Translations under genes and position numbers: made by a program
Shown: positions 22,753-33,990 of the stretch, one piece after another
How positions within the stretch are numbered: position 1 is the stretch's first letter
How the letters are laid out: every line of letters starts with the position of its first letter
Assembly (NCBI RefSeq): GCF_918797505.1
Contig: NC_092800.1
Coordinates: 44,757,864-44,821,863, forward strand
Length of the DNA: 64,000 nt
Direction of reading: 5' to 3'
Source: Bemisia tabaci
Taxonomy: Eukaryota; Arthropoda; Insecta; Hemiptera; Aleyrodidae
Notes under the pieces: generated by a model
Database searches by the model: none
Seen by the model: only the letters and a program-made list of their open reading frames with translations
Told to the model about the DNA's origin: nothing

Positions 22753-22864
22753 CGTATTAACCGTGATGTTGAGAGTGGCGTCAGAGGAAATCTGCACTCA
22801 TAGTTAAGTTTAGAGCTGTTTGATACATGCATTTTTCCTCTGTTTTTGTGGTGTTTAAGATAAA

Positions 22865-22915
22865 ATGTTTCGGCTAGTAATTATGGCATTTGTTTCGACG
22901 GGCTGTCATTCTACG
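22865..22915 (+). CDS. Secreted-protein gene exon 1: signal peptide
   Basis: 17 codons from an ATG in an AAAATG context, hydrophobic core LVIMAFV, a likely cleavage near Gly-Cys-His, and a perfect GTAAGT donor in phase 0. Signal peptide on its own tiny exon is common in insect secreted-protein genes. The 1 kb intron that follows contains a 229-bp MITE. Confidence 0.65.
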
Positions 22916-25762
22916 GTAAGTTTCTACCATACTAAAACTTGCGCAGCTACCTCTGAAATCTAAAAAATTCGAACATACTGACTAAGCTGCTCTAATTGCA
23001 ATTTTTTTGTCATGCTTATATTAAGGATCTGAATTTTTATTTGGTATTCTGGCGCTTTTATTTTGAAAGGGAAGGAGGGGGAGGTCCGCCGAATAAATGC
23101 CCAAGCTTTAAATGTTAACTATTTATGGAATATTATTCACAACTAAAGTGAGGTTTAGTACCACCATAATGTATCATATAAATCATTTATCATATTATAT
23201 TGTATTATATATTTATATTTATTCCTTTGAAAACAGATCGTCTCCGATAATCTCATAAAACGACCGAGGCTTCCTCGTCCCCCCCCCCCTCTCCAACCAA
23301 AAGGGCCGGTAGTTCTTCTTGCGGCATTCCCAGTTAATTGGGGCCAATCATGTGGTGACATCCCATCGACATTGTACTTATATCATTTATAAATGCCCAA
23401 TAAGCGATTTTGGAAGTTTGCGACGACCTAACTTCTCTTGTCTCTTGTTATTTCACGTCAAAGAAAATGGTCTAATTATTTCCTGAAAATTCTAAAAATT
23501 TTGACCTCGGCTGTGATTCCAGGATTGTAGTGACCAAAAGTGTAGCAAAATTGAGCAAATTAAAATTCGATGAAGAGAGGGCATTTTTGTTATTTAGTGA
23601 GTACGTCCACTGGAAAAAAGTCGCTTGGATCTAGAGTTCAGACTCTTAAAAACATTGACATGAAAAAAAAACTCTTGATTCAGTCGGGGATTTTTGCTTA
23701 AATCGAGAACCAAGCCTCTACATTTGAGCGGATTCCTTTTTGCTTCGAGCAAAAATCCGATTGAATCAAGAGTATTTTTTCTTGTCATTGTTTTCAAGAG
23801 TCTGGACTCTAGATCCATGCGACTTTTTTTCCAGTGACAATCTGGCAATCTCTCCTAGCGCTAACTAGGTTTTGAAGTTCCAATCTTCATTTTTAAAATT
23901 TTGCTTTAATTGCAGGATGCCTTTGGTTTGGAGTCGTTACGCTTGAAACCACAAGGCACGGTAGTCAAGTCCTCGTGCGAAAATGCTAGTATTCACACCA
24001 GCCTTGAACATTTTGAAGAAAAACAAGTTACAAATTTCCCCTCTCCACAAAACGTCCAAGAAAAAAAAATAGAAACAAAGAAGGATATGAACACGGATCT
24101 ACCCCTGAGTATAGTCGACCATGACTCCAGCCAGGTTTCCATCAATTTTGAAAGAAAAAGGCCCTCAAGAAAATTGGAAAATCCAAAAAGAGGCTCAAAG
24201 GTGGCAATGTTTCAGCGTTCTTTCCCGCTAGACCCACAAATGGGAAACCAATCATTGTCAAGCCTGAATTTGAACTTGAGATGCCACTTGAAACATTCCA
24301 ACAATTAAATGGAATATCATTTCATGCATCCACACCGCACCACCAGAGTCCCCAAACGCAGCAAGCAAAACTCTCGTAAAATCGATTTTTTTGTAGCCAA
24401 CTCGCTATCAGGAACGAACTTTGCTGAGAGTCTTAAGGATACTTGCCCGGAACTTCAAGCAACAGCTTCTCAAAAAATTCAGAGATTAGCATTTCAGGGA
24501 ATTCAAGAACGCTATTCCAGAGCTCAGGAGACAGCTTCCTAGAGAGTACGGTCAACCATTTAGAAAATTCAGGTGCTACCGTTTCAAAGATTGCAACTGT
24601 TGTTTTGGACGAGTCAGTAACTAACGACTCAGAGACTCCACGAACTATCGCTGCGGTGACATCAGGTCCTCACCTTAGCACTCGTATGTTATCAGGGATG
24701 GTCAGCTCGGTTCAGCCGACGGTTTCCGAGATTTTCCGAGTCGGCAGAAAATCTCGGAGGAGATTGCTAACGTCAGCTGTCGGGGTCACCGCCAATTGGT
24801 CCTCGGTGGAACGGGCGCGGTACATCCTGAAGGTCCCTTACGTGATCCCGTTGCTGGAGAAGATGGTACCAGAGCCGACGACGCCGGTACCAGACAACGT
24901 TCACGATGACGCCGGTGGGTTGTTCCTCAGGCTCCTCATGTCCCACGAGCACGGTGCGGCGGTGCTCATGCTCATGAAACTGATAGCGAAGAACATCCGC
25001 TTGGAGAAGAAGAAGAAAGGACGCGAGGAACTGAAAGTCAATATCGTGTGTTTGATACAGTCGGCGAAAAAGCTCATGGAGACGGACCTCTTCAAGAAAT
25101 CGGATATCGCCGAACGCTTGACTCGGAAGAGGTTCGAGGAGGTGCGGTTCGAGTTCCCAGGCGCCGACGAGGGGTGTTACGGTTGTTCGAATCCAGCGCA
25201 GACCGTACAGTTTTCGGTCAAGGCTCAGAGATCCGGAGAGACGCCTCAAAGATCCGGAGGACTTCTCAAAGATCCGGAGGGACTTCTCAAAGATCCGGAG
25301 GGACTTCTCAAAGATCTGGAGCGACGCCTCAAAGATCCGGAGAGACTTCTCCAAGATCCGGAGAGATAGCTGTGCCGGAGAGCATGGGAGGGCTCTTTTT
25401 TGCAGATGGCCATAACCCATAAGGACGCACCCGACTACTTGAAACGCTGTCAAAGCAGTCCTCAGGAACGTTGAGGTTCGCCAGAAGGAAGAGAATGGGA
25501 AATTGAGGCGTCATTACTATGTGAACATTCTGGATTTTGCCTCGGAGCCTGGATTGGTGTTTTGTTCGGCGATATTCCCGGTTTGCCCGGTGAGTTGCTG
25601 CGGAGGATTTATCCGAGAGTTCCGAGAACAGCCTCGGCGGCGACTGCGGTGAGTCTCGTTGATCGCGAGACCTTTTTTACAAGTAGGATGATTCAATACT
25701 ACCGTGCTCAGCGAGAACGCCGTAAAGTCCATCAAGATTTTCCTTCGTTTTATCGAGCTTAA
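22865..25762 (+). CDS. Secreted serine-rich repeat protein of unknown family (frame-disrupted)
   Basis: Exon 1 (22865-22915) gives a short signal-peptide-like MFRLVIMAFVSTGCHST and a GTAAGT donor; exon 2 (from 23916, TTGCAG acceptor, same phase) runs to a stop at 25762, with AATAAA at 25774. Coding character moves between frames: frame change near 24200, another near 24375, another near 24440, one in the heptad repeat near 25260, and at least two more between 25410 and 25565. Each piece reads like protein. The longest open block, about 24443-25260, is Ser/Thr-rich, then has a more folded-looking helical part (YILKVPYVIPLLEKMVPEP, LLMSHEHGAAVLMLMKLIA). I do not recognise the family. It is either a real gene carrying consensus indels or a young pseudogene. 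A secreted, fast-changing, repeat-bearing product in a sap-feeding insect could be salivary, but nothing here proves that. Confidence 0.6.
23608..23836. mobile_element. MITE family S in the secreted-protein gene intron
   Basis: Ends CACTGGAAAAAAGTCGC and inverse, then TTGGATCTAGAGT; inner arms GATTCAATCGGATTTTTGCT-like. 229 bp. Ends resemble family R (CACTG plus A run). Confidence 0.87.
23916..25762 (+). CDS. Secreted-protein gene exon 2 (several frameshifts)
   Basis: Opens DAFGLESLRLKPQG in phase with exon 1. Successive coding-like blocks: 23916-24200 (frame of exon 1); 24203-24378 (shifted; ...PTNGKPIIVKPEFELE...); about 24378-24440; 24443-25260; 25260-25422; and the final block ending ...VHQDFPSFYRA at 25762. 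A run of Lys and Gln/Ser-rich stretches makes much of the N-terminal half look disordered. Confidence 0.55.
25224..25369 (+). repeat. Tandem 21-bp coding repeat (seven-residue unit)
   Basis: Seven units of CTCAAAGATCCGG-AGRGACK type, each 21 bases except the second, which is 20 because GGAGGG is GGAGG. In one frame the units read S/P/A-Q-R-S-G-G/E-T; after the short unit the other frame takes over. The short unit is the visible point of one frameshift in the gene. Confidence 0.9.
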
Positions 25763-25773
25763 CACTTTATAAA

Positions 25774-25779
25774 ATAAAA
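25774..25779 (+). promoter_or_regulatory. Polyadenylation signal of the secreted-protein gene
   Basis: AATAAA 12 bases past the TAA at 25760-25762. The tight stop-to-signal spacing supports this as the true 3' end. Confidence 0.6.
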
Positions 25780-25969
25780 GTTGTTTTACCCACGCACCTC
25801 AAATTTTCAGGTTAAGTTCGAGATAGTATTTGCAGGAGAATTCTGGAAAAACATTGGCATGAGGTTCACAAGTTTTTATGCTACGATATATTGTTTTCAA
25901 AAAATGTAAAAAAGAGGCGTTAATTGCGTTTTTGCGTTGCACGGCAGAATAGCTACGTCATAACTGCAA

Positions 25970-26222
25970 CTGCTGTGCTAAGGAAAAACGCTGAATGAGC
26001 ATTCGAGAGTTGCTAAATTGCCTCTGGGAAAATATTTATTTTTGATGAAACTTATGAATATTTTTCATCGACATTTTCAGACGCTTTAGACCAAATTACG
26101 AGCAACATTTTCTGAAAAATTGGAAAAAAAATGTTGATACACTTTTTCGGAAATTCGTGATTTCTTGAAGGAACTTTGGCAACGCCCGAAGGCTCATACG
26201 GCGTTTTTACTTAGCACAGCAG
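25970..26222. mobile_element. MITE family F, copy 2
   Basis: Ends CTGCTGTGCTAAGGAAAAAC / TTTACTTAGCACAGCAG, 253 bp, 200 bases past the 3' end of the secreted-protein gene. Confidence 0.87.
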
Positions 26223-26563
26223 ATAAGCGCCGTGTTTTAGTTCAATGGTTCGATTGTTAGCAGGCACATACAGGGGTGGGGGATACAGGGACAGGGTGGC
26301 GTAATTTCATGAAAAATAAAATCTTGAAATTTTATGTGAAATACATCATGAAATTTCAGATAATTATAAAAGATATTGAAACATACCGGTTCCTTTTCAT
26401 GTTTTGAAAAATGTAAACATTGTGACTTTCCTCTTATTTTTGTGTGTTTGAGTACGAGTTGTATACTCTGACCCCTGAAAAATATGAAATATTTCATAGC
26501 CTTGTGAAATTTCATGAAATATTTCCCTGAAATTTCCAATTTTTAATTTCTTTGTTACGTTTC

Positions 26564-27486
26564 CCCTGGTAAAAATTGGCGATAAGAGCTGCGTTTCAAA
26601 ATACCATAGGAATTTTTATAGCCGGCTAAAGAAGGCTACAGAAAATCATGTAGCTGGCTGTAGAATACGGAGAAAATAATACGGTCGGGCTATACGAAGC
26701 GATAAAAAATTATGCAGCCGGGCTATAGTTCCTATCGCCGGGCTTTACACGTTATCGCCTGGCTGTTGCTTTTTCGCCATCGATTATAAAAGGCTTTAAG
26801 AAATTGTGTAGAAATTCGTAAGTGGAAATCATTAAGTTTGATACAGAACCACCTTAATATTTACAAAACACACATTATATTTTCCTTTAATAAATATTTT
26901 TTTTCATCAATTAAAATGAGAATAATCCATACAGGATGTGCAAACATTTCAAAATCATGAGTTGAATAACGCTGACTCCGCCAGATTAAATATTAGAGCC
27001 TAACACAAAGCAGAGCGGCGACGCACTGGCGCCTACAAACCTAACAGGGATACTTCACGCATTGCGCAACGCGTGAAGTATCCCTGTTAGGTTTGTAGGC
27101 GCCATCGTGTTGGCTGCAGCGAGCCACGGCGCCTCAAGCAACTATTTCACAACAAAGGTGTTGCACAGTATCATACGAAACTGAAGGCGCTCTAATATAT
27201 TAGTAATGGCAGGCATCCATCAAAAGTACGGAGCTTTCCTCGCAAAATAAATCAAGATACTACGGCCCAAAAAGAGAGCAGTATTCCAAAACTCACCAAG
27301 TCCTAGCATCCGTAATTAGTAACGTTTAGCATACACTTTATCGCCTGGCTGTTGCTTAATCGCCATCGGCTATAAAAGGCCATTAGAAATTGTGTAGCCG
27401 GCTATAGAATCGATCGGAAATCTTACAGCCGGCTGTAGGTCTATGGTATTTTGGAACACAGATTCTACTGCCAATTTTTACCAGGG
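26564..27486. mobile_element. Family H, copy 1 (0.92 kb, nested hairpin)
   Basis: Ends CCCTGGTAAAAATTGGCGAT and CCAATTTTTACCAGGG. Subterminal AGCCGGCTA / TAGCCGGCT motifs recur many times in both arms. In the centre (27023-27104) is a perfect hairpin with arms of about 38 bases, GGCGCCTACAAACCTAACAG. No coding frame of transposase type. Confidence 0.88.
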
Positions 27487-28306
27487 TCAAGCCAATATTG
27501 CCACCCTGGACACATATAACCTAGGTGGCTCCACGCCATAGTGGTAAAATGCGCCTAAGTGTCCCTTACGATCAAAATTGCTCAAGAAAAATTAGACCTT
27601 TTTATTTCTTTATTTATGATTTCTTGCTGGCAAAATTTTAATGAATTAACGCTATTGATGTTTTACAAAATGTAGACAGGTGGTTCTGTTCTATTGTTTT
27701 GGTTGGAACTATCTCAAATCGACAGGCCAATTATCGCAAATCGATAGGTCGAATACCGAAAGACCAACGTGGCTACGAAATCAGTTCATAGACTATTTGC
27801 GGGGTATGAGGAGGGGGATGCGGAGGAGGGAGGAGAGGTGTGTGGTGGCCAATCGTGCTCTCTATAGAGTTATACCACGTGGATGTACATCTCATAGAGA
27901 TGTAAAAGGAGGTATATGCAGTTCAAGCGTCATATGTAGCATGGGGCCATAATGGAATGACGCAAATGGGCTCAGACATTATTGTTAACCTTGACATATG
28001 ACATTCTCGAAAACGGTAGTCGGTAGTCAGTTTCTCGTGTATGGAAAAATAAGCACACGACAAATTATTTAAAATTATACTTTGGGCTGAATTGTACCGG
28101 AGCAGAAGACGTCACGTTCAGTTTCCTATATACCTCGAATTTGGCTGTGCAAAAATATGCATGCATAATTCGTCGCCACTTTTACGTGAGGGCGTATCCT
28201 CATTTCCAAGTGAGACCTGTTCGCCATATAGTTACATGCTTTTAGTTCATGTGGAAATAAAGATGTGCCCCTTACGTCAGAGGAGCGACGATTTGTGCCC
28301 TGTGCT

Positions 28307-28731
28307 ACACTGAAAAAAAAATCTCGGTGTATTTACTAAGAAAAGGGTAAAGTACCAAGAATTCAGGGTCTATTTGATCACAGTTTTTTCTGTAAAATGA
28401 CCATTTATGGAATTGGTAATTCTACCAAGAAATCTCGGTAAAAATTATTGAACTTTCTCGGTAATTTTACTGGACCTTGGTAAAAACGCCAATATTTTTT
28501 ATCGACTGTGGTAAGAATTACCGAGATATAAATGAGGCCAAATTACCGGGACTTGATTACCATAATAAGTGGTCATTCTTAGCCTTGAAAAAACAGTAGA
28601 AATACCGGTTTTCTAGGTAAGCTGACCAGTCTGTCTTGGTAAAATTACCAATAATTGGTAAAAAAAAAAGGTGAGATGGTAAAGGTACCAACGGACCTTG
28701 GTAAAAACGCCGATAATTTTTTTTCAGTGTA
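28307..28731. mobile_element. MITE family R (ACACTGAAAAAA ends)
   Basis: Ends ACACTGAAAAAAAAATCTCG and ATTTTTTTTCAGTGT; inside, GGTAA...TTACC motifs recur more than ten times in both orientations, so almost any part can pair with any other. Confidence 0.85.
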
Positions 28732-28962
28732 CTGTGTGTATATCCTGGGCCATTCCGTCACGTTAGAAATATATTGGAACCTTCCACCATCTCCTTTTCT
28801 CTCAATGGGTGTATGTACGCTAAAGGAAGTTATGGAAAATTGAAATGGATAAAAATAAACTGTATCTGAAGAATTTTCGTGCGCCATTTTTTATACTCAT
28901 GTTTTGTTGTTTGCATAATTTATGGTGAATAGGAAGCCTAACGAGCAATAATTAATCATTAA

Positions 28963-29040
28963 TCCCCCCCCCCCCCATTCCCCCCCCCCCACACACTCAC
29001 GGGGGGTGGGGGGGGGGGGGGGGGGGGGGGGGTCCCCCCC
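28963..29040. repeat. C run / G run / C run junction
   Basis: About 14 C, ATTC, 12 C, ACACACTCAC, then about 36 bases of almost only G, then CCCCCCC. A switch of strand composition within 80 bases suggests a collapsed or chimeric join. Confidence 0.85.
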
Positions 29041-30259
29041 ATAGGAATTTTTTTTTTTTTCTGTGTCCACAGGAGGATTTGCGAGCCTTACAGCTTCTTT
29101 TGGAAATACTTTTTGAAATTGTGCCCCCTCTAAATGAATTTTTGCGAGATTATAAACTGAGGTGATTACAATGTCTCTAGTGATCGGTGAAACTTGAAAA
29201 AAGTGTGGTAAATTGTATCGTTGATTTAAAACACGCCATTACTTTATCTCTCTCTTTTTATCTCTCCCCCTCCTCCCCTCTCAACCCCTTTTTTTAAATG
29301 GATCTTCTGCCTGATTTTGTTTAACGCCTAACATATGCGATTTCAAATTTTAGGATGAAAAACTCCCATGCAGATGAAAATTACATTTTCTAAGTGAGAG
29401 AGATTACAGTTGAGCTTGATTAGAAAGGGGTCGGCGGGAGCGTATCAGACTTCATGGAAAATAGATTGCGGGTTTTCTAACTAACAGTTCGATTATTTTG
29501 GAGCTGTGAAAATCTCTCAACCCTCAAACATGGAGCAGCTCAGGGAATTCATAATAGGAGGTGACTCAATATTAAAATTATAATGCAGTGCCATTTTGTT
29601 CAGACACAGTGTTTTTTATTCATTCTCCCTTCTCCGTTTGCCATAAAATTGGAACCCACCAAGGAACCTGAAGACAGTTGTAAATCTGTTATTAAAGTCA
29701 ATACAAATTTAAAGGAACACACTATTTTCAAGCCGGATGTTGGGCACGATCTCTGAGGATTTTTTAGTTTTTAGAGGAACTTTTTTATGTATATATTTAT
29801 GATAATGATGATTGATGATGATTTATGTACGATGATGTATGTATAAATGAGATGTACAACTGTTACACATATAAATTTAGGTATTTATTTCGCCAACATA
29901 GTAAGCATTTAAGTTTAAAGCATAAGTTTAAAGCATATTGTAATAAGTTACAAATATTTGTGTGATGATTGTTACACATACAAACATATATTTCAAGAAA
30001 GGGAACCCTTCATATTTAAGTAAACTGTAAAAAGTTCTAAAACAATGACATCAGAAGTTTTACATCAAACTCAAAAAGTCTAGTTGAAAAACTTATCAAA
30101 ATATCTCTTCAAAATGTTCAGTGGTAAAAAAAAACGATAGAAAAATACTTCAAGAGAAATGAGTTTTCTTTAAAAAAAAAGGAAAAAGTAAAAATGGATC
30201 AAGAATGGAGATTTTCACTTTCACAATCGGAGGTGTGCATAATTCAATTTTAGCCATCC

Positions 30260-30543
30260 ATATCGACGGTGTAAGTCGGCAATCACATAACTCGGTTTGT
30301 GACGTCGCAGACTTCCTGGCATACTTTATTTTTTAAACGGTAACTACTTAACGACAATTCTTTATATCTGCCGTGATGTTTCTTCTCTGTGTGAAGAAAA
30401 TTCTGCATAAACTTCAAGGAATGATGTTTGTTTGTTATCCTTTAAAAAAATAACATAGAGGTGGAAATTTTCGGACACCACAAACGAGAAGAGTTGATTT
30501 AGCCCCCGAAAAAAAAAAAAAACACCTTTTACACCGTCGATAT
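30260..30543. mobile_element. MITE family E, copy 3
   Basis: Ends ATATCGACGGTGTAAGTCGG and ACACCGTCGATAT; a poly-A stretch interrupts the right arm. Confidence 0.87.
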
Positions 30544-31460
30544 TTGCTTAGTGTTTAGCGGTAATAACTTGCCTTCCTGTTTCGATTATTCCTAACAGTG
30601 CCATTGTTAGAGTTTATTTTTGGTTCTAAAGTGTAATTTTTATTTATGTATTTTCTGATTTATAACATCTTATTTCCTCTTGTGATACAATTATGTATGT
30701 ATACGCACACACAATATATAAATTTTAATTAAAGAAATAAAACATCCCTTTAAAACCCTCGAAATGCCTAGAGTTAAAATACGCGCAGCAAGTTATAAAT
30801 TAAGACCAATTCCAATTTTTTGTACATTTATGAAACCAGGATTGAAATCTTAGAACATTATTTAGCTATTGAATCATATAATCGAATGTAAATATTGATT
30901 CTATTGGTTAATAATATTTGATCGATGAGAGAAATATAAATTAAAAATCACTCAGTTTCCTCCTTAAATTCTTAAAAAAAAAGTGGAATTCAATGCGGAG
31001 AATAGGAATGTCAATCGGCATCGTCGAAGATATCAAAACAGAGGAAAATGGTAAAAGGAGAATTTTGGCGTGGAAGTGGGTCGAATATTTTGTGAGGCTA
31101 AATAGTAGAAATTGATTAATTTTTGACCGAGAGAACGACGTGTCGACGTGACTCGTTTTGGATTCATAAATTAGCATTTCATCCGCCGGTGTTGTAGATA
31201 TTTCCATGGGCTAATAGAATTTTTAGTTTTAATAATCACAGAGAGAATATTAATTATTATAATGTGATCCGGACACATGGGAACGCTTACATAGAATCAT
31301 CAGTGCTTGTGAAATTTAAAATTATTATGTACATATTTTAATCAACTCCGTGGCTCCCATGCGTCAGACGGTGCCAGTCGTTCCCAAAAAAATTAACTCT
31401 GTGAAAAACAGAACCTCATGTATAACCACTTAATATTATCAGACTCCTCACAAGACTAAA

Positions 31461-31540
31461 TGGACATATTTATGCTAAAAGGAACTATTTTTGCACGCAA
31501 AACCTATCCACATAGTTCCTTTTAGCATTAATACGTTCAA
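31461..31540. mobile_element. MITE family C, copy 1 (80-bp palindrome)
   Basis: TGGACATATTTATGCTAAAA then GGAACTA and its inverse. Next to it, 31540-31615, is a decayed family B interior. Confidence 0.8.
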
Positions 31541-31646
31541 ATGGATTATTTTTGCATAAGAAACTTTTATCTATGGCTCTTCTATGAAAGCACTTTTATG
31601 CGTAAGGAAACCAGCGGCATATATCGTCGTTCGAGGGCGTATCTCA

Positions 31647-31774
31647 ATTGGACTTATTTCTGTCAAACGAAGCGATGTGCATTATGACGTGAGCCCTGTT
31701 ATGCATGTATTCTTATGGGTTTCAGGACTCATTTCTTAATGCACGTAGCTCCGTTTGATAGAGATACGTCCAAT
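31647..31774. mobile_element. MITE family D, copy 2
   Basis: Ends ATTGGACTTATTTCTGTC and GATACGTCCAAT; interior GCATTATGACGTGAGCCC as in copy 1. Confidence 0.87.
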
Positions 31775-31944
31775 TTCAGTTAAACAGTAAGTAATAACCC
31801 GCGGCGTGTCTTGATCTTGGACCCCGCATTTTCATCGGCAAGTCATAAACAGAGATAAGTTAGAAGTTAATGACCCCTAACACTCCCCACCTCACCACTC
31901 CCCCCGGGCGCCCCCCCCATGTGTGCACCCACCTAAGACCAACC

Positions 31945-32578
31945 CCTCCACCCCCCCCCACCCCCCCCCACACCCCACCCCCCACCCCCACCCCACCCAC
32001 CCCCCCCACCCCCCCCCCGCCACCCCCCCCCCCACCCCCTACCACCCCCCCACACCCCCCCCCCCCCCCCCCCACCCACCCCCCACCCCCCCCCCCCCTC
32101 CCCCCACCACCCCCCCCCAACCCCCACCCCCCCCCCCCCCCCCGCCTCACCCCCCAACCCCCCTCCCCCCCCCCCACCCCCCACCCACCCCCCCCCCTCA
32201 CCCCCCCCCCCACCCCCCCCCCACCCCCCCCCACCCCCCCCACCACCCACCCCCACCCCCACCCCCCCCCCCCCCCCACCCCCCCCCCCCCCCCCCCACC
32301 CCCCCCACCCCCCCCCCACCCCTCCCACCCACCCCTCCCCCCCCCCCCCCCCCCCCCCCCACCCCCCACCCCCTCCCCCACCCCCCCCCCCCCCCCCCCC
32401 CCCCCACCCCCCCCACCCCCCCCCCCCCCCACCCCCCACCCACCCCCCCCCCGCCCACCCCCCCCCCCCCCCCCCCTACCCCACCCCCCCACCCCCCTCA
32501 CCCCCCCCCCCCCCCCCCCCCCACCCCACCCCCCCCCCCCACTCCCCCCATCAACCAACCCCCACCCCCCCCACCCGC
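31945..32578. repeat. 0.63 kb nearly pure C tract on the plus strand
   Basis: More than 90% C with scattered A and a few T, no regular period. The minus strand is almost all G and could form G-quadruplexes. Open frames across it are compositional only. A decayed (CCCCA/CCCA)n satellite or poor base-calling in a long read is equally possible. Confidence 0.9.
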
Positions 32579-32740
32579 GCAACGTCTTACCCGCTCCCCC
32601 GCACCACCGCGCCGCCCGTCCCCTCCGCCCCCCTTGTGACATGAGAGATTTGAGGAAATTCGTTCAATTGTGTCAACGTGATCAGAGCAATATCTTTTGC
32701 ACTCCAAGGGTCCGATGAATGTTTTTGATCCAAAAAAAAC

Positions 32741-33020
32741 ATATTCGACGGTGAAACTGAAACTACCAACCACGTATCTCGTTTGCGGTGTTTTAAAACT
32801 CTACCTCAAAACCAATTTTTTAGTTTTTTTTAAGTAGAACCAAATCAATATCATTCCTTGAAATTTTCACGGAATTTTCTCCGCACAAAGAGGAAAAATC
32901 ACAGAAATTTTCAAGACTGGATGTTAAGTAGTTTTTCATTTAAAAAATAAAGTATGACAGGAAGTCTGCGACGTCGCAGAACCGAGATACGTGGGTTGGT
33001 AAGTTTTCACCGGCGAATAT
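32741..33020. mobile_element. MITE family E, copy 4 (second end subtype)
   Basis: Ends ATATTCGACGGTGAAACTG and GTTTTCACCGGCGAATAT; interior GACAGGAAGTCTGCGACGTC. Confidence 0.85.
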
Positions 33021-33420
33021 ATAATGTGTACAGGTTGGCAAGGCGTTGCAGGTGAAATACCTTCAATCTGGAGAGTATGCAATCCGCAAATGTGGTTTCC
33101 CCTTGTGTCCGCCACCACACCGAGGCGGGCTCCTGAGTTCTAATACAGCCCTGGTTTTGCCCTCTGCTTTGCAACGTTTGATTCACTTCCGCCCATACTG
33201 CGTGTACACGCCATAATTGATGACAAAAATATGGAGCATTCCAGTGACAGCTCGGAGGGGCACCGATGCATCTCGGAGCAGAAACCGTTTTAGCATCATG
33301 CTCCGTGACGCACTCCGCCCTCACGCAGCAAATCGGGATTTAAATATCTGTCACGCGGCTTCGCGTCCACCTGTTCCGAAACATCATACCACCAACGTAG
33401 AGCAATGAGATTTATGCCTT
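33020..33420 (-). other. GC-rich unassigned island
   Basis: After a family E element the base composition rises for about 380 bases. A minus-strand frame 33324-33007 reads WNAPYFCHQLWRVHAVWAEV and ...TQEPASVWWRTQGETTFADC, which looks more protein-like than most chance frames, but I find no family, splice context or start I trust. Confidence 0.2.
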
Positions 33421-33489
33421 TTCCGGTGGAATATTCAACAAAAATTCAGGAGTTATGTAGAACGTTCGCTGGAGAATCGCAAACGTATT

Positions 33490-33990
33490 GTTAATAAAAT
33501 AAAATGTTTACTAGCACACGCATTTTAAAAGATGAAAAATTAACTGTTTGTTTTCTTGGATGCATTTTGGCAAGAATTTGTAAAAAATTTTCTGGCAAAA
33601 TCCTCTGAAATCGTAAAAAAATGTACATAAATTTTAATAAGCCACATGAGACCAAACCAAACTTTTTTAAAATAAAGGAATAGAATGTTTAACAGAGCAC
33701 GCATTTTAGAAGATGAGTAATTAAATGTTTATTTTCTTGGATGCAATTCGACAGGATGCCATATTCAGCAAGAAAATATTTTCACAACACGCAAAACAGT
33801 GAACTTTATCAAGATGGAAAGATGCATCATGTCAAATTTGTTCTTGATAAAGTTCTCTGTCTTGTGTTCTGTGAAAAAATTTTCTTGCTGAAGATGGCAT
33901 TTTGCGAAAATCATCCAAGAAAATAAACAGTTAATTTTCATCTGTTAAAATGAATGTTTTGGTAAACATTTTATTCCTTTATCTTAAAAA
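33490..33990. repeat. Nested fold-back repeat
   Basis: The block AAATGTTTACTAGCACACGC is repeated at 33665-33745 and inverted at 33905-33985; the centre (33760-33900) is a second palindrome around TTTATCAAGATGGAAAG. Ends AATAAAATAAAATGTTTAC / GTAAACATTTTATTCC. Confidence 0.78.

Noticed and set aside
24773..25453. 226-residue minus-strand frame opposite the secreted-protein gene
   Set aside because: It is the mirror of the plus-strand coding block and its repeat; plus strand has signal peptide exon, splice sites and poly(A) signal.
31945..32578. CRISPR array or regular satellite
   Set aside because: No constant repeat unit or spacer length is visible.
31860..32718. Long Pro-rich and Gly-rich open frames on both strands
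   Set aside because: They arise from the C tract composition, with frames open on both strands at once; no start context, splice sites or motifs.
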